Assembly: GCA_002261195.1 (NCBI GenBank)
Contig: MVBO01000009.1
Coordinates: 107,110-171,109 of the forward strand
DNA: 64,000 nt
Direction: 5' to 3'
Source of the DNA: Bifiguratus adelaidae
Lineage: Eukaryota; Mucoromycota; Endogonomycetes; Endogonales
Positions 46,746 through 59,485 of the stretch are shown piece by piece. The position numbers and the translations under genes are program-made. Positions within the stretch are counted from its first letter, which is position 1, and every line of letters starts with the position of its first letter. The notes beneath the pieces are model-generated. The model was not told where the DNA came from, searched no databases, and saw nothing but the letters and a program-made list of their open reading frames with translations.

Positions 46746-48632
46746 CTACACCTCAAAGCTAGCGATGCCAGGCATTGAAGCAGCAGTGCCTACTTGGCAA
46801 AAGAGCGTATACTTTCCTCGCTTGAACGTCACCATAGACGAATATTCAACGTACTTTGTGGTGACCTTCTTTTGGGGTATATCTATCCGATTGGAAGGAT
46901 CTGACATGAGAACGAGCTTTTGCGGCAGTTGTTTGGAGGTCTTCCACATCAGAATGCGAACAGGCACGTTGGCTGTACTGTTGCTACGATCAAGACCTAG
47001 AGGTGACATGATACTGAACTCGAAATTAGAGAGGAGTGTAGAAGGTAGAGTGACGGCTTGGCCAGGCCCGGAGTTATAGACATGCCATGTACAGAAACCT
47101 TGTCCTTCAGCCTGTGTAGACAACAAATTAATTTTGAGACTCAAATGCACTCGCCTCACCTTTCCAGCGTCCGCAACAAAGGTTTTGATGAGAAAATCGC
47201 CCGATGATTGACAGACGGCGTGTATCCATATCAAATTGTCGTATTCGTCAGAGTCGCATCGTTGAATCATGACTGGTACTTTTTGTGAGGAGCCGATCGT
47301 TTCAATGAAGCCCGTGAAATGGGAGAGAGTGCCCCAATGGTTGACGTTGATGTAGATGTCTATAATGTTGTTGTTTGTGGCCAATGAACTGCTGCGGGGT
47401 CGAGGCCCGATGATTTCCATGTCGTGATCCCAGTATGGCGTACTAGAGTATGGAAGTATTTCAAAGTATTGCTGGTCCAAGAGTGGTGTCATGTATTGGT
47501 ACTGTGGGTTGGTGGGCCAATGAGAATAGATGAGACGTTTGGGTGAGCAGAGAAAGTAGAAGGGCTGGAATTTGCGGATGAATTGCGTGCCGCAACAGTA
47601 ACCAGCTCCCCATGTGGAGTCAATGAAGAGATATTCGCCGTTGATGCACACTACATTCCAGGCATGCGGCCCATAATTGTGTTTGCCCGGCTGTGAGCCA
47701 AAACCTTTAGCATCTCCGGTGACTTTCCAACAAGGTACGCCTGCAGCTTCTGCCAGAGCATTGAAGAGCCCAGCGTAACCCTCACAAACACCAGATCTAG
47801 TCCGTAACGTGTTTTCTGGTGTGGTAGGCCGTACATTGCCAGACAGGAACGCGTTGATATCGTAGGATATGTTAGTTGCGATCCACACAAAGATAGATCG
47901 GAGCTTGTAGATGTGTTCTTCAAAGGGAGATGCGAGGTAATGAGCCAATGATTGGATGCTTGATGTCTCTGTGTTTGGACATTGCCTTGCGTATTCGTCC
48001 AGCTCATCCATATCGTATAGATCAGGTCGATAGTGTTCGCCTTGGAAGGCCCCGTCTACCACAGGTTCAAGAGATCTACATGCGTGAACCTTCAGATGAC
48101 CATTCGACACTATCTCTTCGTCCACTTACCTCAAGACATCCAGAGCATCAGGCGTGCTAGCGCCGTTCCTGTGATTGTATCCGCCATTGGCTGGAGGAGG
48201 TGAAGGGCTTGCAGCTACTGCCATACCAGCCTTCGGAGGGACCGGTCGCGAAGGTGGGTTCGGACCTTTGCTTGTTGGACGGGCTGGTATTTGAGGAGGT
48301 GCAGGTCTCTCAGGAACTACGGCCGTGGTTGGCCGCGGAGGCAGCGCTGGCCCGTTCTTGGGTGTATTGGCTTCGTCGACAGACTGCCTTGGTCGAGGAG
48401 CAGGCTTAGGCACTTCCGCTTCCACAGTATCCACTTTTTGCACATGACAAGCCGGAAAGCTGCCAAACTTGCCCGACGTCGCACCATTGAGCCAGTCCTT
48501 GTTCTCCTCTCCCATCACCTGAATGGTCGTTCCAGCGTCAAATGACAGATCCATAGGGTGCTTGGAGTGGTAGTCAGTGATAGCCTTCGCCTCATAGAGA
48601 GGCTTCCACAGCAATGTCTCCCACGCTGCCAT
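46746..48632 (-). CDS. SH3 and transglutaminase-like protein (Cyk3-like)
   Basis: The N-terminal SH3 domain (YEAKAITDYHSKHPMDLSFD, GTTIQVMGEENKDWLNG, GKFGSFPACHVQKV) leads into a Pro-rich linker of about 110 residues. After one intron a transglutaminase-like fold follows (about residues 230-370): YKLRSIFVWIATNISYDI, the cysteine motif TRSGVCEGYAGLFNALAEAA, the histidine motif YGPHAWNVVCI and the aspartate motif LFIDSTWGAGYC. All three positions of a Cys-His-Asp triad are present. The domain order matches fungal Cyk3, an actomyosin-ring and septum protein that binds other cytokinesis factors through SH3. A C-terminal extension of about 200 residues is beta-rich (GTLSHFTGFIETIGSS, VRRVHLSLKINLL). 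The start is the ATG at 48632; the divergent Cdc37 ATG is 42 bp away. Confidence 0.88.
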
Positions 48633-48674
48633 GTGAACCTTCTCGATGCTGTCTATTTCGGGCAACCTTTGACC

Positions 48675-50247
48675 ATGTCGCGATTGGACTATAGCAAATG
48701 GGACAAGCTAGAACTGTCAGACGACAGTGACATTGAGGTGCATCCGAACGTTGACAAGCGTTCTTTCATCAAGTGGAAGCAGGAGGCCATTCATATGGAA
48801 AGAGAGCAGCGAAAACAGAGAATTGAACAGTTGACGCGCGAGAAAGAGGTTCACGAGAACATGCTGAAGCAAGTGCAAGATATGATACAAATGCTCGAGA
48901 AAGACAATGGACTCGAAGCGATTAGAGAGCACTTTCAGCAGGTGCAGTTGAAGGCCCAGGAAGCTGGCGCAGAAAACATTACACTTCCGGGAGGGAACAA
49001 GGAAACGCCAACGACCGCCAATCTCCAGCAGATCATGTCTTCGCTTACAGTGCAGATTGACGATGCTCTTAAGAACAACAGCCCTGCAGACGTAACGCGT
49101 CAGCTCATGGGAAGGCTGAATGAACAAGAAATGGCAGTGAAGGCTCGACTTCAGGAGTGCACGGCGAAATTGGACAAGGAGAAGGCCGAGGCATCCAAGA
49201 AGCTTACCTCGGAAAACTTGATGAAAGAAACGTCGAATCGAACGGTAGGGTATACATGTATGGAACTTGTGGATATGGCATGTTCATAATGCCTTGCACT
49301 TTTTGTAGATCATCTCTTCACAGCAGGAGCAAAAATTGCACCCACTCAAGCCTGCCAAGACGAAAGAAACCAAAAAAGAGAAGGTGATCGAGACATTGAA
49401 CCCAAATGCCGAGCTCAAGCAAAAGGTAAGTCATTGTGCGCGAGTCAACTTTCTTAAATGCTGATATTAAGTCTAGCCTATATTACCGGTAGAGTCGGGC
49501 GAAAGCAAGTCGGTAGAAAACAAAAACACCCCCAATGAAGACGAAGAAGAAGAAGATATCATGATCAGCTCTGTTGAGGCGCAGGAATTCTCCAACCTCA
49601 AAACGATCAAAGACAGCGCTGAATACGTTCGCATACATCCGTACATGATCAGCGAATCGGTATCGGATGAGATCATGGGTGAAGCCTTCACCTACCAATT
49701 GAAGGGTGACGAGAAGACCGCCAAGCGCATGGTCCATCAGGCCCTGCTGTTGCAATATTGTGCTAGTATGGGCAAGGGCTCCAACGGTGCTGCGGCCTTT
49801 TTCGCCAAGTGAGTATATCAATTCCTCGCTCTTGGTTAGGAAAGCTCTGCCAACGAAATTGCTTCTAGGTTAGCGTCAGCACCGACTGATCCTCGCGCGC
49901 TGAACCTTTTTACTGACGATGTCGAGAATACATATGCCCGAATCAAGACACGTTGTGCTGAGATCAACGCTGAACGAGAGAACAACGCTACAGAAGCTAT
50001 TCAGCTGCAGCCACTTGATGAATCGGGCACCATTCGCGTGAATATACCAGAAGAGAAGGACGGACAATTGTACGAGGCCTTCCAAGCCCTACCAGCCGAC
50101 TTTCGGGAAGCGTTGAAGACCGGGGAGTTGGACAAGATCAACAAAGTTTTAGCTAATATGGATGTTGCGCAAGCAGAAGAGCTCATTAATATTTGTGATC
50201 AACTTGGATTATTGCAGCTTGGTACTTTGCCAGAAGAAGAGCAATAA
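48675..50247 (+). CDS. CDC37: Hsp90 co-chaperone Cdc37
   Basis: Kinase-specific Hsp90 co-chaperone. The N-terminus MSRLDYSKWDKLELSDDSDI is the classical Cdc37 signature with a CK2-site serine in the DDSD context. A long kinase-binding coiled coil follows (SFIKWKQEAIHMEREQRKQR). The Hsp90-binding and C-terminal domains are seen in MVHQALLLQYCASMGKGSNG, AAAFFAKLASAPTD and FREALKTGELDKINKVLANM. The final segment (AEELINICDQLGLLQL) is the usual helical end. Three introns (around 49243-49308, 49427-49478 and 49810-49868) are clear. Length is about 465 residues, normal for fungi. The 42 bp intergenic distance to the divergent Cyk3-like gene means a shared promoter. Confidence 0.95.
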
Positions 50248-50284
50248 AGGCAGCATAGCATTCGTAAAATCTATCAACCGTCAT

Positions 50285-53200
50285 TTATTGCATATTATAT
50301 ATTTCATCGCCATGCGCAACAATGTTCAAGAGAACATGCAGCTCTCCAGATGCCTCGCACATTTGTCTAAAGGCTGAGTCCTGCTCCTCTATCAGTAATT
50401 TTCGTGGCGAGCCTGTTTCGCGCAGTTCACCGTTTTCTGACATTGCCGTGAGTGAATCTGGCGCCAGAGCAAAAAGGAGTAGCTTACCTAACAACATGAT
50501 GGTATCATATCGCATTATCGTTCGAAGTCTATGCGCAATGCAAAATATGGTGCATCCTCTGAAATGCTTTCGTATCGTATGTTGTATCTTTGCGTCTGTC
50601 TCCAAATCAATACTGGCCGTCGCCTCATCCATGACGAGGATTTTTGAACCTCTCAACATTGCTCTGGCAAGGCACATGAGTTGCCGCTGGCCTTGGCTAA
50701 AGTTGGATCCTCCTTCGTCGACGGGGTCATCCAATGTCCGTATAAGGACGGAAGAACGACTTTCGGTCGAAGCTACGTCTTGGTCGCCCGTGTGAAGCTC
50801 GACAGATCGCAATGCAGCCCACAGCTTATCGTCTGAAAATTTGTTTCCTGGGTCCAGATTTGATCGAATCTGCGAAACAAAGGTTATTTTCCCATGTAGT
50901 GATGCAAGCAAGCACGCTTACAGTCCCGGAAAGCAGCACGGGGTCCTGTGGAATCATGGACAATTTAGACCTCAAATCCTCCAAGGCAACCTTGCTGATG
51001 TCGACACCATCAATACATATTGTACCTGAGTGGAGTTCCCGCATTCGAAATAAGCAATTGGCTAGAGTGGATTTTCCTGATCCAGTCCTGACGACATCAC
51101 GTGTGAGTTCAGGACCGAGCAATAGTCCATCGTGAATACTTACCTTCCAACAATTGCTACCTTGGTGCTGCCTTGTAGGTCTATGCTGATATCTTTCAAG
51201 ATGCTTTCTCCGTCAGGTCGATATTTCAACTCAACTTTCTGGAAGGCAACTGTGCCTTGCTCAGGCCAGGACTGCGGAGGATGTATTTCAGCAGTGAAAC
51301 CCTCCTGCGGCATCGCAATGTATTCCTCAACCCGTTCCACGCTGTTCAAGTTTAATTCGATGGAGGTGTACGACCTTGTGAGAATGTCAGCATTATTCCC
51401 TCTGCTGGACGCGCGCTCTTGCTCACCTCACTAGCCAATTCATCTGATTGACAAAACTAAGCGCGTAGGTGAGGGATAAGCCAGCCAGACCTGCGCCAAT
51501 GGAAGATCTATAGACCAGAATTGCTAGCCCAGTGATGAGAGCAACGATAGCGCCTATAAGATCAACTCGTCTGCAAGGCAAAGAAGTCATATTTTAATAA
51601 TTGTCGTCAGAACTAGCAGAGTTCGAAAGACATACATGGCGAGCCAGCGATTGACACCCCGAAATATGTAATATGTACGCAGTCCATCATCGGTCGCGTC
51701 GAACATCTCGTTCATGAATCGTTTTTGCGCTTGAAATGCGCGAATAGTGATGGCTCCACTGTCGTTCGATGAGTTCTAGAGTCAGATCACACCCTACTAC
51801 TTACGGTATAGCTTCTGATGCCAACGTAAATATCGGACTTTTTGAGTTGGAGTCTAATCGTTTCAACTCTCTTGACGCTTTTCGAAAGGCCATTGAAATT
51901 CGCCAATAGATAGTGCCTATTGAGTAAATTAGCATGTTGCTGGTATTGTTTGCTTACTTATACACACCCAACAGCATCGCTGCTACCCAAAAGAATGGCG
52001 CTGCCAAGCATACAATGACCACGATCGCCATAGACGCAAGCGATGAATCGAGAAAGTCAACAAAGTTGTCCATAAGCTGACTATCGATGGCATTGAAATC
52101 CTTAGGCACGAATTCAGTACATATGTATTATGAGCCCTCTTTTACATACCTTTGAGAATCTGTTCAGAATCTGGCCATTGGGTGTCCTATCAAAGAAATC
52201 AACTGGAGCGTGTAGGATTGAGTACAGTACCGCCGCGTGTAAACGCCTCGCAGCCTGAAACGAGCCGAAATATGCAATGCTCGTCCGAATAACAGGGAAC
52301 AGCATTGATACAAACGAGATTATTATATAGATTTGGAGGTAGTAAGTCGAGCTTCTTGGCTCATGTTCCTGTTGCATGTCCAAGTTGGCCGAAGTCTGGA
52401 ATTGAACGTCGACAAAGGCATCGCTCCAAACCTTGAGCCACCAGCCTTCGGCAACCGTTATCAAGCGCGAACACGCAAACGCCAGGACAAGCGCAGCGCC
52501 AAAAAGGATCCCGCCTGCCGATGAAATGTACATCAAGACCAGCTTGCCTGCAACTCTTCCGCGAACACGTGTCTCCGCTTTTGGTGTTGGAGCTGAGGTG
52601 GTATTCCCCTTTGCGTCTGTCAAGTTTGGTGCCTCGTCCAACGCTGCTTCCTCTGTCTCACGATCCTTTGGCATATCTCCATCCAGAAGGCGAATTCCAG
52701 AATCAGCCTTGATATCACCAGCGTACTGTATGCGACCACCGTTCAGTCGAATAAGATAGCTCGCTGCACGGGAGCATGCCTGCAAATGGTGGGTCACAAG
52801 TACAACTGTACGTCCCTTCAGCAGTGGTCCGTTCAGACAGTGGTGGATAATGTGACGAGCTGTATGAGCATCCACTGCACTCAAGATGTCGTCGAGAAGA
52901 AGACAGGCAGAACTTGAATAAACCGCTCTCGCCAATGCCACCCGTTGTTTCTAATGAAAGGTGTCCGTCAGTGACCACTGTCTGTGTCCTATCGAACCTA
53001 CCTGTCCACCAGACAGCGTGACACCTTTCTCACCAATCTGAGTCAAGTCCCCGTGCGGTAAGATGCGAATATCTGGCAATAGTGCACAAGCCAACAGGAC
53101 CTTTTGATATCGGTCTTGGTCCATGGTCTCGCCAAAGAGGATGTTATCGCGCAAGCTCATGCTCTGCAGCCACGCTTGGTGTCCGACGTAGCCAACCTTG

Positions 53201-55490
53201 CCAGCTGGGTCCGCATGAGAGGCACCAACAATGGTTCCTTGCAGAAGTTCCATTTCATTCAATAGCGCCAATAAAAAGGCGGACTTGCCACTACCGGTTG
53301 GCCCACTAACAATGGTAATTTCGCCAATTGGGAGACGGACATTCAAGTCTTGTAACACGCACAAGTTGCCGTTGTTGACGACTTGTGCATTGTTGTTAGC
53401 GTTATTTTTAGGCCAGGCGATAAATGCGTTCTCGAATCCAATGTGATCGGCATTGTATGGGTATGCATTGCCGTGATCCGGCCCGCAGACTTCTGTTTCA
53501 CACATGAATTCTTCAATGCGATTGATGCTCGTGTACGCGTCGATAAAGGCTGTAATGATCACCGTAGGGGCACCGCTAAGAGGCCATCGTAGCCTTTCGA
53601 AGATTAGGATGGAGGTGAACGCAACGGATGCTGTAAGATCTCCATGAACAAGTTTGATGTAAGCCATGAACGTGACGAGCGTGACTAAAAGACTGGAAGT
53701 CTGATGAAGTGTCTTTAAACCGATCGAGACCACATATGCTAGATGGCAATTAGCGCTATTATGTAGCACATGTACCTACTTTTCAATAACGCTTTTAATT
53801 CCGTGTCTCGAGCTTCTTGAACTCTCTCCGCAAACAGTCGTTCATATGCGAAATACTTGATCATTCGAATGCCTTGCATGATCTGTTTCGGAGATCTGGA
53901 TGTCAACGCCAGCGAAGTGCTAGCAAACCAAAGGAAAGCAACACAAACCTCATTGACCAGTGCTACGCGACGATCTCTCGCCTTATAAAGTATGCGCTTA
54001 CTGCCAGAGTATTTCTTACTGATCCAGGTGGTGATAGGTTGAACAAGAATAATAATCGCGAAACCGAAGAGGAAGCTCCAACCCACCAAACCATGCAACA
54101 GATAGCCTCCAATGAGAACGCTCAGCGGACAGGTAACCAACAAATAAGTATTATTGGCGATATTGGCAATCTGTCCAATATCAACTGCAAAGATACTAGT
54201 GAGCCGGCCGACCGAAGATACCCTGGCCGTTGTACCGCCTTCATTGCCGGCATCAGAAGTATCGAGTCTCCGTAAGCTTTTCTGGAAAAGCATAGAGTTG
54301 CAAGTCGATTTGATGTTGACGTCAATTCTTCGTCCAAGGAAAAACATGTACGATTGTGCCAATGTGCGGGCAATCTGAGACGCGAACATGATGACGACGT
54401 ACGTGACAGCCATGGCAGGCGAACGACCAGCTGGATTCGCAAGATATTGCAAAAATAAGTTGAGATAGAGCGGTGGTAGAAAGTCCATGACGACGAATAT
54501 GATTGCTGTCGACAATTGCAGAACAAGCATTCTGACATTATCGAAGCAAAGTCTTGCCCCAATCGAAAGACGGAAATGCTGGCTATTCAGTCGTTATCAT
54601 CAAGGAGACTAGCAACCTGCTTCCTTGGTTCCAGTCACGTACTTTGCTACTTGTAATTGCCGGTTCCATAGATATCGTGCACGCATTTGCGGCAACAGCT
54701 CTGGCAGGTCTTCTGAGTTCAGGCTCTTTTTGCTACCGAGAGTAATCAAGTGACCCAGCCAAGTGAAAGTAAGCATATCCAGAAGGGATGACGTTGATTC
54801 CAAGCTTGGAGGATGACCGTCCTATCCAAATGGGTTTCGTTGGTGAATGTGCGACAATTCTCACCTGGAAATGCTTACACTGGAATAAGCGAAGCCTGTC
54901 TCTTCGACCAAGTCTTCTAATTCCTTTGGCATGTCAATGCTTCCCAGAAACGCTATCGTCGAAAGAATGCACGCCATTGTCTGCAACAAATCCGGTAGTC
55001 CGGATATACGAGCGAAAGGAGGCCATGCTTGCGAAATTTCCGAAATGGCCAAAAACGCCGTTGCGCATGTCGAAGGAGCAAGCGCTTGATTATGAGCTAC
55101 TCTTCCGTATACATCCAACGTATACAATGACAAGAGGCATACCTAAAGGAATCTTGAGCGGTTTGATCTGATTACATCTGACAGTCTTACCGTTGCCAAG
55201 AGCTGTAAAGATAGAATGATTGTTTCCGAGAAAGCAAGCTCATGTTCAAAAGCTGTCGACAAATACAATCCAAGCCTCGTCGCAAGGACTACCGCTAGAA
55301 CCCCGAGAACGAATGCTTGTACATATAACCGCCAGCGTAACCTCTTAAGAGCGGAAACTTGGAACTCGATGTCGGAGACTGAAAGTCTTATCGGTCCCTT
55401 AGACGTTGGAGCAAGACATATATTCCAAAGCAGCAGTAAGGCTGACGTACCACAGGCCACAGCACATGACCCTGGGATGAGCAAGCTCAT
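50285..55490 (-). CDS. ABCC/MRP full-length transporter with TMD0
   Basis: Full ABC transporter of the MRP class, related to yeast Ycf1/Bpt1 (vacuolar glutathione-conjugate and metal pumps). An N-terminal hydrophobic domain (TMD0) starts at [20 protein letters not shown] (ATG 55490) and is followed by a linker, TMD1, NBD1, TMD2 and NBD2. NBD1: Walker [20 protein letters not shown], signature VTLSGGQ, Walker [16 protein letters not shown]2: Walker [16 protein letters not shown], signature [15 protein letters not shown], Walker [13 protein letters not shown], with the usual ABCC asymmetry (D after Walker B in NBD1, E in NBD2). Many introns; one splits the NBD2 Walker A between GR and TGSGKST. 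The linker with [12 protein letters not shown] resembles the regulatory region. The C-terminal 3' end is only 37 bp from the Cdc37 stop, a convergent overlap of UTRs. Substrate unknown. Confidence 0.9.
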
Positions 55491-56241
55491 CAGCAACCGA
55501 GCAGATAACCTTCGCGGTTAGAATCAGACGGTTCCTTTTTTGGCAACAGGTCGATCCTTCGCACGGCTCGACATAGTCTCAATGATTGTCCATTCCATTC
55601 AAACACTAGTCTGACACGTGATCAGAGGATGGAGTCGTTTGCATATGTCGCGCCTGTGCATGTTGATCAAGAAAATGCGAGCAAACGCTACCCCATGATT
55701 GTCGGTTTCCGTCCATTCATGTTAAGAAATACCACTGTCAGCACCGCTCAGATGTGAATGTCATGGTTTATCTGTGACATGATATCATTGCGATCGATCA
55801 ATGATCAAGATTGCTATGTATACTCGAGTTGCCTGGGCAGGCACTTGTTAGAGCCTATCTGCCTTCAATCGCGAAGGCAAACGTCTAAGCCGTTGGCCAG
55901 ATAGACGCGCAAGATGGGCCGCATTGAACATACGACTCCAATGAAAATATCTCATAATGCGAATAGTAAGCATCTTGCGCGTCAAGCCTTATCCGACAGA
56001 ATGATGCATATTTGCTGATACAGGGAGGGTATACGATCCTCTACACAGACAGGGATAACAATCCCCATCAGGGGCCATCCATGCGCGCGTCTAATTTGTC
56101 AAACCTGCTTCCAATTGTCCATTTTGGGCAATTTCACACTCACACAAGACCTTGCACTCCAAGATAACGATATTCGCCTTGCTACTCTGTCACCGACTGA
56201 CAAGTGGCGCCTGACGCGCCCTACCAACGACGGTGCTTATA
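55491..56241. other. Intergenic region, divergent promoters
   Basis: About 750 bp between the ABC-transporter start and the GNAT-protein start. The sequence holds several short near-repeats of a GATCA motif (around 55784-55815) but no convincing ORF or RNA gene. An open stretch just before 56242 could be a 5' exon of the next gene, but no splice pair is compelling. Confidence 0.35.
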
Positions 56242-58766
56242 ATGACATCTGCGCTAGAGCGATCACCGTCCTGCTCATACTCTTGCCCGGACATCGTTTC
56301 TTCGGATGAGGACGATCGCAGTAAGGATGGCACAAAGGGTCCTCACGCGTCAAATGACACTGCGCGCCATACGCGTGACAGACCTCAGAGATCTTTGTCA
56401 AGCTCTGTGAAGCTTGATAGTCCCACTCTTCAACACATTCAACTGCCGGGACGCAAAGAGCAAGTTTCATCTGGTATTTCTGCAGTCAGCGGACAGCGCT
56501 CACCCAACAGTCGCGAATCTGCGGTCGTCAAAAGCACCGCAACCTCTCAACCGGCAGACAGGCTTTCCAAAGGTTCGCGGCTTACCGATCATTATGAGAC
56601 CAGCAAATCAAGTTTGCCAAACGCTGTCAGAGGCAAAGAGACAGTCAAGAGACAACGCCTAGACGAAGCACGGCCACAAAAAGACGACCTCCCGGTTCAA
56701 TACACACCCGTATCGTGTGATGGAGCGATATCTACACCCATTTTGGCCCCTAGCACACCTGAGGTGTCTCCATCCCTAAGTCATTCTCTCAAGCGACGTG
56801 TCAAGGACAAGTCTGCAGCCACGAGGCGCTTAAACTACAAGAATAGCGCTGCTTCCCTTCTGTTTCGTAACATTGACGATGATTATATCCACAACTACGT
56901 ACGGACTGCCAAGGAACAAGCACGCGAAAAGAAGATTCAAGAATATCATACTGCTCGGAAAACGTTGCGAGAAAAGAAGCTGTATGAGGTTCGCAGAGGT
57001 GAGAGTCATGACCTACAGGAACATCAGCTTCTAACTTTTTCTAGTATCATCAACGCCGGCTGGAGTAGATAGTGATATCGACGAAGACATCAATCTCGCG
57101 ACGCCAGATGCGACTGAAACCAAAGCACTCGCTCGCAAGAAGTATATAGCACAGCTCAGTAGTTCCGCCACCCCCTCTACCATGTTTCAACGACTTGTTC
57201 TTGATCAAGATCGGCACAAGTACATCTTTGAGCAAACAAATGCTGTCGTTGACGAGACCGCATACAGCAAGCTACCTGCTCAATTCCGCAAACATCGAAG
57301 TTCTGGGGTCATTTCAGAGGATAAGGAGGATCCAGAAAGGGTCAACTCCACGAATGGAGCACCATCTCCAAAAGTAGGGACCATCCCGAGCACTCCTCGG
57401 TCGCTATTACGAAGATCCTCTCGTCTTCGAAGCCTGGCTGCTCGAATGAAGAATGAGCGAGGAAGCTCACGGCATTCGCGACAGCAAAGCACGTCTTCAC
57501 GTACTTCTCCATCCTTGCGAGAAGAAACGCCAGATGAGAACATTGCGTTACCGAACTCGGGCTCACAGCAAATTGGTAATTCTTCCAATGACACTTTCGG
57601 CAGTACCGGTAGTTTGGCCCCGTCCGGATCGGTCTCATCCACTTCTTCATTCCTCAGTAGTGTACCTGAGGGCCCAGAAAACAACGCCAGTCAATCCCAG
57701 GACATCTTTCATCTGCTAAACAGCCCTCCGCCAAGTGAACCCGATGAAATATCGGATTCTGAATCGGGTGCCGGAAAGCGCGGACGTGCGCGAGAACGAA
57801 GAGCCGGATACAAGTCTCAAGAACGGCGATTTAGTATGGACGATAGACGATGGCGGGAGACCAACATGAACCGCCGAGATCAAAAGATTCTAAAGTACCT
57901 AGATGGTACGAGAAAGGCCCGAGAATATCGCTTCTTACAGCACAGAAACTGTATGTCCATCCAAATTTGAGTGAAGTCGGCTGACGCGGGTTGTTTTAGA
58001 CTTTTCTGCAGACCCTGGAGCTGCACGTATGAATATGGGTCACAAGCTCAACTTGTTGTCGGGCAACGTCTACGACCCTGATTTCAACATTGATCGCAGT
58101 CAAAGCCTTGTGCCCAACGACGAGTGCACAGGCGACGAGAGCGAATCCATCTACATCACATGGGATACCGATCAACTCGCCTTGTCAGCTGTGCTCGCTA
58201 AAGACTACGAAAAGAATCCGCTAGACAGAGTGCAGCTAGTACGGCATTGTCGATCAGATCGACCGTTATGCGAGGGTGTGATTGTATCTATACAGCATCA
58301 GGAGCAGATCGACTCGAGCGACATTCTATATTATCTCTTCGCCAAAGCGAGCGAGATTGTGTCATACACCTTCAAGCAATTCAACATGGACATGTCTCTA
58401 GACTTTGCGCTAGACGACTTCTTCACTGTAGACATCTTTACGGATTCCGACATGTCCATCAAGGGAGTCTCAGAGTACATCTTTATGCGTAGATATATCT
58501 ACGTGGACAAGATTGCTGTACCGGTAGAGTTCCAGCGACGTGGTGTAGGTACAGTCCTTTTACAGAGAATCATCAAGCTGGCGGAGTCCAAGAAGAAGGA
58601 CATCCTTCTCTATGCCCTTTTCGAAGCCGTCCGATTCTACGAAAGTTATGGATTCGAAAAATGTGACGAATGGCCGGTTGGCAAAGGTGAAGCGGGTGTC
58701 ATATTACGAAAGAAGGTCGCAGCTCCACCCAAAACGCCGACACCGACACCAGCTTCAAAGCGTTAA
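56242..58766 (+). CDS. GNAT-domain protein with long disordered N-terminus
   Basis: The C-terminal 200 or so residues end in a GNAT-type acetyltransferase fold: YIYVDKIAVPVEFQRRGVGT carries the Q/RxxGxG acetyl-CoA loop, followed by LLQRIIKLAESKKKDILL and AVRFYESYGFEKCDEWP. Just before it is a region including DMSLDFALDDFFTVDIF. The first 530 or so residues are Ser/Arg/Lys-rich with SPxx-type sites and a helical stretch (YIHNYVRTAKEQAREKK). Introns at about 56999-57043 and 57951-57999 rejoin RRVSSTPAGV and RNYFSADPGA. The N-terminus looks nuclear, so a chromatin or nuclear acetyltransferase is plausible, but the sequence does not match Eco1, Gcn5 or Hat1 by eye. Family not recognised beyond GNAT. 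Confidence 0.75.
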
Positions 58767-58950
58767 TGTGTATATTGTGCATACCCATGGTTTCTGTAAA
58801 TACATTTCCTTCTAATACCATGACAGGCGGTCTCAAGCTTAATCATGACTTGTATGCAAGAGGCCAATACGTTCATGTGATATAAACAAAAAATATATAT
58901 TGAATGCGTCAGGAGGACAACGACGACATCTATAACATACAGGCCTCCAA

Positions 58951-59253
58951 TTACGCCAAATACCTCAAGCCCAAGAACATACCGACAGCACCGATCAAGA
59001 TACCACCGCCCAAGGCCATCAACCAGTCGCTGTTCTCGTACAATTCAGCTTCGGCGCGTTTTACACGGGGATCATTGCGCACGTTTTGGTACTCTGAGTT
59101 GGCCTTGGCTTGAGTTCCACGGATTTCTTGCATCAACGAGGCTTTGAACTCGTCAAATTCGGCGCGAAAGTTGGAGAAATCTTCCTTAGCTCCTTCCCTG
59201 GTGTTGGGAACAAAAGAGGCTTCCTTGTTGCTGCGTGCAGTAGAGGATGACAT
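58951..59253 (-). CDS. Small tail-anchored-like protein
   Basis: An intron-less 100-residue protein starting MSSSTARSNKEASFVPN. A charged helical region (FSNFRAEFDEFKASLMQEIR) is followed by one C-terminal hydrophobic helix (LMALGGGILIGAVGMFLGLR) and a short tail LA. The layout is that of a tail-anchored or inner-membrane helper protein and loosely recalls bacterial DUF883 (YqjD/ElaB). The likely location is mitochondrial or ER membrane, by inference. No functional name is justified. Confidence 0.65.
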   Translation of the reverse strand: MSSSTARSNKEASFVPNTREGAKEDFSNFRAEFDEFKASLMQEIRGTQAKANSEYQNVRNDPRVKRAEAELYENSDWLMALGGGILIGAVGMFLGLRYLA

Positions 59254-59485
59254 GATAATTTTGTAGAGGAATTGGATAGATAGAGAATGGGTGTTGCCAG
59301 CTTTATATATGTATAGGATCCCCGGACTCATGCTTCCTGCAAAGGCAGTCATATGCAATCCAACTGCCTATTAAGGAAGTAGGTCAACATGACGTCAAAT
59401 CCTTGCGACGTCATCAAAACGCTATTTCCATTTGTGGTTGCACTCTAAGCCACTCTACTTCTGCAACACAATTTTGCTTCTACGC

